Shown here: positions 12,724-16,807 of the stretch, piece by piece
Layout of the letters: each line of letters opens with the position of its first letter
How positions within the stretch are numbered: position 1 is the first letter of the stretch
Assembly (NCBI GenBank): GCA_034431495.1
Contig: DAOUDB010000326.1
Location: 1-16,807, forward strand
Length of the DNA stretch: 16,807 nucleotides
Direction: 5' to 3'
DNA from: Roseilinea sp034431495
Lineage (GTDB): Bacteria; Chloroflexota; Anaerolineae; J036; Brachytrichaceae
The notes under the pieces: model-generated
Told to the model about the DNA's origin: nothing
What the model saw: the letters and a program-made list of their open reading frames with translations, nothing else
Databases searched by the model: none
Program-made: the position numbers and the translations under genes

Positions 12724-13459
12724 ATTTCTCGTAGAAGTCCGGCTGTGCCCGATACGCTTCGGTTCCGGCGTGCGGATTCTCGACCACCACCGGCTGCGTG
12801 TGCGGCGGCTGCCCCAGCACCAGAATGCGCCGGCCCAAAAAGACGGCGTCTTCGATGTTGTGCGTCACCATGACCAGCGTCAGGTTTTGCTCGTGCTGCA
12901 ACTCCAGCGTCAGATTTTGCAGGTCCTCGCGCGTGGGCGCGTCGAGCGCGGCGAAGGGTTCGTCCATCAGCAGCACATCTGGCTCCAGCGCCAGAGTGCG
13001 GCCAATCGCAGCGCGCTGGCGCTGGCCGCCCGAAATCTGCGCCGGGAAACGATGTCGCACGGCGTCGATGCCAAGCCGTCTCAACCAGAAATCGACCCGC
13101 GCCATCGTCGGGCCGACGGCGTGATCGGCCGGCGCGTGGCGGCCATCCGGCCCGTAGTAGTTGCGCAGCTTCAATCCCAGCGCCACGTTCTGCTCGATGG
13201 TGGCCCAGGGCAGCAGGCCATAGTCTTGCAGCACCAGGCCGGTGCGCGGGCGTGGCCGATCGATGATCTGACCGTCGATGCGCACCTGGCCGGCGCTGGG
13301 CGCGCGCAGCCCCGACAGCAGCATCAGCAACGTGGATTTGCCCCCGCCAGATGCCCCGACGACAGCCCACGTCTCGCCGCGCGCCACACGCCAGTTGAAC
13401 CGCTCGAACACCGGTTGGCCGGGCGTGTAGGCGAACGTGACGTCGCGTAGTTCGATCAT
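12668..13459 (-). CDS. ABC transporter ATP-binding protein, NitT/TauT/SsuB type
   Basis: Cytoplasmic ATPase subunit of an importer, 263 aa, normal length. Walker A GASGGGKST (35-43), Q-loop Gln78 (VLQDYGLLPWATI), signature ISGGQRQRAAIGRTLALEP (142-160; ISGGQ instead of LSGGQ), Walker B DVLLMDEPFAALD (161-173) and switch His200 (VTHNIEDA). The VLQDYGLLPW and DAVFLG segments are typical of the nitrate/sulfonate/taurine subfamily. An extra segment, YYGPDGRHAPADHAVGP (about 101-117), lengthens the helical domain. It lies 37 nt behind the binding-protein gene, so the two likely form one system, but no permease gene is adjacent. The ATG has no Shine-Dalgarno sequence because heptamer repeats occupy that position; expression may rely on coupling or another signal. 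Confidence 0.9.
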   Translation of the reverse strand: MIELRDVTFAYTPGQPVFERFNWRVARGETWAVVGASGGGKSTLLMLLSGLRAPSAGQVRIDGQIIDRPRPRTGLVLQDYGLLPWATIEQNVALGLKLRNYYGPDGRHAPADHAVGPTMARVDFWLRRLGIDAVRHRFPAQISGGQRQRAAIGRTLALEPDVLLMDEPFAALDAPTREDLQNLTLELQHEQNLTLVMVTHNIEDAVFLGRRILVLGQPPHTQPVVVENPHAGTEAYRAQPDFYEKCAETRRTLLSRQPSVAAG

Positions 13460-13486
13460 GCGTAGTGCGTGTTGCGTAGTGCGTAT
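13459..13486. repeat. Heptamer tandem repeat at the ABC ATPase start codon
   Basis: Four heptamers read on the plus strand: TGCGTAG, TGCGTGT, TGCGTAG, TGCGTAT. A 14-bp unit is repeated with one mismatch. The array begins at the first base of the ATPase start codon and fills most of the 37-nt gap to the binding-protein stop, exactly where a ribosome site should be. Confidence 0.85.
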
Positions 13487-13496
13487 TGGGTGGGCG

Positions 13497-14453
13497 TTAC
13501 TTCAGGTCGGGCGCCACGAGTTTGTCGTAGGGCACGCGGGTCTGAATCAGCCCTTTGCCGATCATCCAGTCCTGCACATCCTTGAACTGCGCTTCGGTAG
13601 GCACGGCGCCGTTGGGCAGTTGAGGCAGGGTGTACTGGCCGGCCAGCGGGGCGGGGATGAGCTTCTTCTCGACCATCAGGTCGTTCCATCTGGCCGGGTC
13701 GGCGTTCACGTCGGCGATGGCTTTGTCGAGCGCGCCGAGGAACTTACGCACGGTCTGCGGCTTGTTCTTCAGCGTCGCCACGCTGAACGACAACACGCTG
13801 TTGCCGATCTCGGTGTGCGCGCGGTCGTCTACGATAACCGTGGCCCCATCCTGAATTGCCAGCGAGTAGAAGGGGTCGGGGAGGGTGGCTGCTTTGAGCT
13901 GGCCCTGGCCGAGCAGTTGCAGCCGGTCGGCAATGCGAACGATGCTGGTGGTTTGGATGTCCTCAGGGGCCAGCCCCTCCAACTGCAAGAGGCGGTCGGT
14001 GACATAGGCGATTACCGTGCCGTCGGAGATGCCGATCTCGACACCCTTCAAATCTTGCACGGCCTGGATGCCGCTATCTTTGCCGGCCAGAATCGCGTAC
14101 TGGGCGATCTCGGGCGTGGCCGTGCGCGCGAAGCGGACGACGGCGATTTTCTGTTCGTCCTTGTTGTACAGGACGGTCGAGACCAGGTCGTTGATCATGC
14201 CGTCGATCTGGCCGGCTTGCATCAACTGGTCGCGCTCGGCGGCCGAAGCGACCGGCACAAATTCGACCTGCACGCCGGCTGCTTGGAAGTAGCCCTGCGC
14301 CTCGGCCACATGCATTGGCAGGGTTTCCAGGATGGGCAGCAGCCCCAGTTTGAGCGTGGTGTCTTCAGCCGGCGCTACCGGCCGGCATCCTGCTATTACA
14401 GCCCCGGCAACCAGCGCGCCGGCTGCCGCCAATCCAATAATCAGTCTTCGCAT
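13497..14453 (-). CDS. ABC transporter substrate-binding lipoprotein, NMT1/SsuA-like
   Basis: 318 aa, predicted lipid-anchored extracytoplasmic receptor for an importer. The lipoprotein signal peptide MRRLIIGLAAAGALVAGAVIAGC places the lipobox Cys at residue 23. The type-2 periplasmic-binding fold follows: LKLGLLPILETLPMHVAEAQGYF, the usual opening of NMT1/THI5/SsuA/TauA proteins, then GQIDGMINDL and ATLPDPFYSLA. Start: AAGGAGG (plus 14459-14465) ends 5 nt before ATG 14453, far better than the open extension to 14477. It sits 32 nt downstream of the prenyltransferase gene and 37 nt upstream of the ATPase gene. The ligand cannot be told; a sulfonate, pyrimidine or aromatic compound is possible. 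MqnA/MqnD menaquinone enzymes share this fold, but the signal peptide argues against that role. Confidence 0.88.
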   Translation of the reverse strand: MRRLIIGLAAAGALVAGAVIAGCRPVAPAEDTTLKLGLLPILETLPMHVAEAQGYFQAAGVQVEFVPVASAAERDQLMQAGQIDGMINDLVSTVLYNKDEQKIAVVRFARTATPEIAQYAILAGKDSGIQAVQDLKGVEIGISDGTVIAYVTDRLLQLEGLAPEDIQTTSIVRIADRLQLLGQGQLKAATLPDPFYSLAIQDGATVIVDDRAHTEIGNSVLSFSVATLKNKPQTVRKFLGALDKAIADVNADPARWNDLMVEKKLIPAPLAGQYTLPQLPNGAVPTEAQFKDVQDWMIGKGLIQTRVPYDKLVAPDLK

Positions 14454-14485
14454 CACATCCTCCTTGAACCGCGCCACGATCTGCG

Positions 14486-15352
14486 TTACCCGCGAATATA
14501 CAACCCCGCCAGCGCGCCGGCGAACAACGTCACGCTGATGTAGCCGTTGACGTTAAAAAACGCCAGATTGACTTTGGACAGATCGTTTGGCTTGACCAGC
14601 GAGTGCTCGTAGATGAGCAGGCCGGCTGCCACGATCAGCGCCAGCCAGTACGGCGCGCCCAACCCCATCCATACTCCTACTGCCCCCAGCAAGACGACGG
14701 TGAACGCATGGCACACTTTTGCCAGACGCAGCGCGGCGGCGTTGCCAAAGCGGGCCGGGATGCTGTGCAGTCGCTCGGCGCGGTCGAACTCGGTGTCCTG
14801 GCAGGCGTAGATCAGATCGAACCCGCCGATCCAGACGGTGACTGCGCCCAAGAGCAGCCAGGCCGGCAGGTCCTCGGCGGTGAACAAAGAGCCGCGAATC
14901 GCCGCCCATGCGCCCATCGGCGCCAGCCCGTCGGTGAAGCCGAGCACGAAGTGCGACAGCCAGGTGAAACGTTTGGTGTAGGCATAGCCGGCCAGAAAGA
15001 GCAGCGCGCCGGGCAACAGTGCCAGCGTCAAGGGGTGCAGTTGCCAGGCCGCCAGCGTCAAAACCAGAAGCGACACGACCAGCCCCATCGCCACCGTGCG
15101 GACGCTGATCCGGCCGGCCTGGATGGGGCGATTGGCCGTGCGCGGGTTGCGCGCGTCGATGTGCCGGTCGGCCAGCCGGTTCATGCTCATCCCAAAGGTG
15201 CGCGCGGCTGCCATGGCAACGGTGATCCAGAAGAACTGGCCGAATGTCGGCAGGCCGTTGGCTGCCAGCGCCATACCCAGGTAGGCGAACGGCAGCGCAA
15301 AGATGGTGTGCTCGAACTTGATCAGATCGAGAAAGGCCGCAACTTGCTTCAT
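14486..15352 (-). CDS. UbiA-family polyprenyltransferase, MqnP/4-hydroxybenzoate type
   Basis: Integral membrane prenyltransferase attaching a polyprenyl tail to an aromatic quinone precursor, 288 aa with about eight or nine membrane helices. The two Mg-diphosphate motifs are intact: NRLADRHID (Asn58, Asp62, Asp66) and QDTEFD (Asp186, Asp190). The block GFDLIYACQDTEFDRAERLHSIPARFG is the mark of the UbiA-like subgroup that includes MqnP of the futalosine menaquinone pathway. It differs from heme O synthase CtaB, which the neighbouring SCO1 gene might otherwise suggest. Start ATG at 15352 matches the family start (FLDLIKFEHTIFALPFA soon after). It lies 22 nt after the SCO1 gene and upstream of the ABC lipoprotein gene, in a run headed by a UbiD-family gene, its natural partner. 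The exact quinone is inferred. Confidence 0.85.
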   Translation of the reverse strand: MKQVAAFLDLIKFEHTIFALPFAYLGMALAANGLPTFGQFFWITVAMAAARTFGMSMNRLADRHIDARNPRTANRPIQAGRISVRTVAMGLVVSLLVLTLAAWQLHPLTLALLPGALLFLAGYAYTKRFTWLSHFVLGFTDGLAPMGAWAAIRGSLFTAEDLPAWLLLGAVTVWIGGFDLIYACQDTEFDRAERLHSIPARFGNAAALRLAKVCHAFTVVLLGAVGVWMGLGAPYWLALIVAAGLLIYEHSLVKPNDLSKVNLAFFNVNGYISVTLFAGALAGLYIRG

Positions 15353-15374
15353 GACGATTGGTGAGACAGCGGAG

Positions 15375-16043
15375 TTATGGGGCCGGCGTCGATTCGCTCA
15401 GCATGCGCGCGATGTCGGCAGCGATGATCTCTGGCGGTGTCTGGAACGGGTAGATCGTGCGCCAGTAACCCTGGGGATCGATCAGGAAGGTGTGGCTGGT
15501 GTGATCCACCAGATAGGTGGCGGCAGTGTTGTCGGGCTTGCGTTTGACGGAGCGCACGCCATAGTCCAGCCCGATGCGCTGCACATCCATCTCGTTGCCG
15601 GTGAGACCGATGAAGGCCGGGTCGAATGCCTCGACGTAGCGTTTCATCACCTCTGGCGTGTCGCGCGAGCCGTCCACGCTGATCATGACGAAGGCAACCT
15701 GGCCAGCCTGTTCGCCAAGCAACTTTTTAATGACCTTAAATTCGCCGAGTGCCAGCGGGCAGATGTCGGGGCAGCGCGTGTAGCCGAAGAAGAGCAGCGC
15801 CACTTTGCCGCGCAGCGCGCTGAGCGACATGGGCCGGCCATTCTGATCGGTGAGCGTGAAGTCGCGGGCCGGGGCGTTCTGGTTGACCCGCAGCCCGCCC
15901 GGCGTGGGCGATGGCGCAACGTCCGGGCCGCGCACGGCCTCGATGATGTTGGGCGCAAAGGCGCCCAGCAATCCAAACAACACAGTCAATGTCACCGCGC
16001 CGGCCACTGCCAGTGCCAGTTGGGTCGATTCACGTTTCATCAC
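15375..16043 (-). CDS. SCO1/SenC family copper chaperone
   Basis: Membrane-anchored thioredoxin-fold protein that delivers copper or reducing power to the CuA site of cytochrome c oxidase. 222 aa. An N-terminal anchor helix (about 9-30) is followed by a linker and the thioredoxin-like domain. The metal site is complete: GYTRCPDICPLAL gives Cys91 and Cys95 (CxxxC), and YLVDHTSHTFLID gives the conserved His181. LLFFGYTRCPDICP and ISVDGSRDTPEVM are typical family blocks. Two adjacent ATGs at 16043 and 16040 are equally possible starts; the ribosome site is weak. The gene lies 17 nt after the UbiD-family gene and 22 nt before the prenyltransferase gene, so it is probably co-transcribed with quinone genes, which would tie oxidase assembly to quinone supply. 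Confidence 0.93.
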   Translation of the reverse strand: MMKRESTQLALAVAGAVTLTVLFGLLGAFAPNIIEAVRGPDVAPSPTPGGLRVNQNAPARDFTLTDQNGRPMSLSALRGKVALLFFGYTRCPDICPLALGEFKVIKKLLGEQAGQVAFVMISVDGSRDTPEVMKRYVEAFDPAFIGLTGNEMDVQRIGLDYGVRSVKRKPDNTAATYLVDHTSHTFLIDPQGYWRTIYPFQTPPEIIAADIARMLSESTPAP

Positions 16044-16060
16044 TTTTGTGCCTGTTGGCG

Positions 16061-16807
16061 TTACAGCCCATACTCGCGCCAGCGCTGGCTGACCCGTTCG
16101 ACGATTTCCGGCGACATGGCAATTTCGGTCGGCCAGCCGCGTGGATGGCCGTCGGCAGGGCCTTTGGCCGTGGCATCGATGCCGATCTTGCCGCCAAATG
16201 AGTCGCGTGTGGCGGAATGATCGAGTTGATCCACCGCGCCCTCGACGATCGTGACATCGCGCTTCCAGTCTACATTCCCCAACACGCGCCAGGCTACCTC
16301 GCGCAGGTCATGCACGTTCACATCGTGATCGACGACGACGATGGCTTTGGTCAGCATCATCAGGCCCAGCCCCCAAATGCCGAACATCACTTTCTGGGGA
16401 TGACCGGGAAAGCGCTTGCGAATCGAGACGATGATGAGGTTGTGAAAGACGCCCTCGGCCGGCATGTTGTAATCCACCACTTCGCCCAGGAACAGCCTCA
16501 AGAGTGGCAGGAAAAGCCGCTCGGTGGCTTTGCCCATCCAGTAATCTTCCATCGGGGGCTTGCCGACCACGGTGGCCGGGTAGATGGCGTCGTGACGGCG
16601 GGTGATGGCGGTAATGTGGAAGACGGGGAACTGGTCGGCCGGCGTGTAGAAGCCGGTGTGATCGCCAAACGGCCCTTCGACATCCTGCTCGTTCGGGTCC
16701 ACGTAACCCTCGATGACGATGTCGGCCTCGGCCGGCGCTTCGATGGGCTGCGTGACGCAGGGCGTGAACGCGACGGGACTGCCGCGCAGATAGCCGGCCA
16801 GCAGATA
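16061..16807 (-). CDS. UbiD-family decarboxylase, C-terminal half; 5' end outside window
   Basis: Prenylated-FMN-dependent, non-oxidative decarboxylase, here probably acting in menaquinone (MqnL-like) or ubiquinone-type ring decarboxylation. The frame is open to the window edge; the visible 248 residues begin YLLAGYLRGSPVAF and end WREYGL. Family blocks seen in order: EADIVIEGYV, EGPFGDHTGFY, ATVVGKPPMEDYWMGKATER, EGVFHNLIIVSI, MFGIWGLGLMM, AIVVVDHDVNVHD, GKIGIDATAKGP and GHPRGWP. These match the conserved C-terminal half of bacterial UbiD. A full enzyme is usually somewhat under 500 residues, so about half lies outside. It is the first visible gene of the minus-strand run with SCO1, the UbiA-like enzyme and the ABC pair. 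The UbiX-type partner that makes the prenylated flavin is not in the window. Confidence 0.93.
   Translation of the reverse strand, partial: YLLAGYLRGSPVAFTPCVTQPIEAPAEADIVIEGYVDPNEQDVEGPFGDHTGFYTPADQFPVFHITAITRRHDAIYPATVVGKPPMEDYWMGKATERLFLPLLRLFLGEVVDYNMPAEGVFHNLIIVSIRKRFPGHPQKVMFGIWGLGLMMLTKAIVVVDHDVNVHDLREVAWRVLGNVDWKRDVTIVEGAVDQLDHSATRDSFGGKIGIDATAKGPADGHPRGWPTEIAMSPEIVERVSQRWREYGL

Noticed and set aside
13497..14453. MqnA/MqnD menaquinone enzyme, given the binding-protein fold and quinone neighbours
   Set aside because: A clear lipoprotein signal with lipobox Cys and an adjacent ABC ATPase gene indicate a transport receptor.
14486..15352. Heme O synthase (CtaB), suggested by the adjacent SCO1 gene
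   Set aside because: The second motif, ACQDTEFDRAERLHS, matches UbiA/MqnP-type enzymes, and a UbiD-family gene sits in the same run.

Overview
The window is GC-rich, densely packed bacterial chromosome. It has no rRNA, tRNA, CRISPR array or recognisable transposase. The gene set suggests a Chloroflexota-type bacterium, perhaps Anaerolineae-like: bacterial isopentenyl phosphate kinase, archaeal-type phosphoglycerate mutase, UbiD/UbiA-type quinone genes next to SCO1, an MrfA/YprA-type helicase and many heptamer micro-repeats. That taxonomic reading is inference; no marker gene is present.

Layout. (1) 1-771 is the 3' end of a lysine 2,3-aminomutase gene, convergent with apgM (816-2039, minus) across a perfect 12-bp hairpin. 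(2) apgM is divergent from isopentenyl phosphate kinase (2138-2953), with an inverted repeat and a leaderless-looking promoter between them; the kinase gene overlaps a secreted M14 zinc carboxypeptidase gene by ATGA. (3) 4723-9189 holds an OLD-type ATPase/TOPRIM protein followed after 9 nt by a large DEAD/DEAH-box helicase with a DUF1998/MZB-type C-terminus. The helicase carries an embedded HNH nuclease module and three in-frame blocks of ATCCAAA-type heptamer repeats. This is the most unusual part of the window and a candidate nucleic-acid repair or defence pair. (4) dtd (9288-9737) converges with an unrecognised Cys-rich gene (9780-10313, minus). (5) Two consecutive small membrane proteins of the LiaF/DUF5668 type (10437-10916, 11146-11721) are each followed by a good intrinsic terminator. 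(6) 11722-12175 is non-coding, with a diverged 37-bp repeat pair, a candidate promoter and a structured leader ahead of a small zinc-ribbon protein (12176-12610). (7) 12668-16807 is one minus-strand run, in transcription order: UbiD-family decarboxylase (5' end outside the window), SCO1/SenC, UbiA/MqnP-like prenyltransferase, NMT1/SsuA-like lipoprotein and an ABC ATPase. No permease accompanies the ABC pair.

How the genes work together. UbiD plus UbiA fit late menaquinone synthesis (MqnL/MqnP-like), and SCO1 fits cytochrome oxidase copper loading, so the minus run looks respiratory with an ABC uptake pair attached. The kinase implies an isopentenyl-phosphate route to isoprenoids. The hexamer GCCGGC is very abundant in most genes but sparse in the OLD-type gene (4 against 16 in the adjacent peptidase gene of similar length, counted by eye), which fits separate acquisition.
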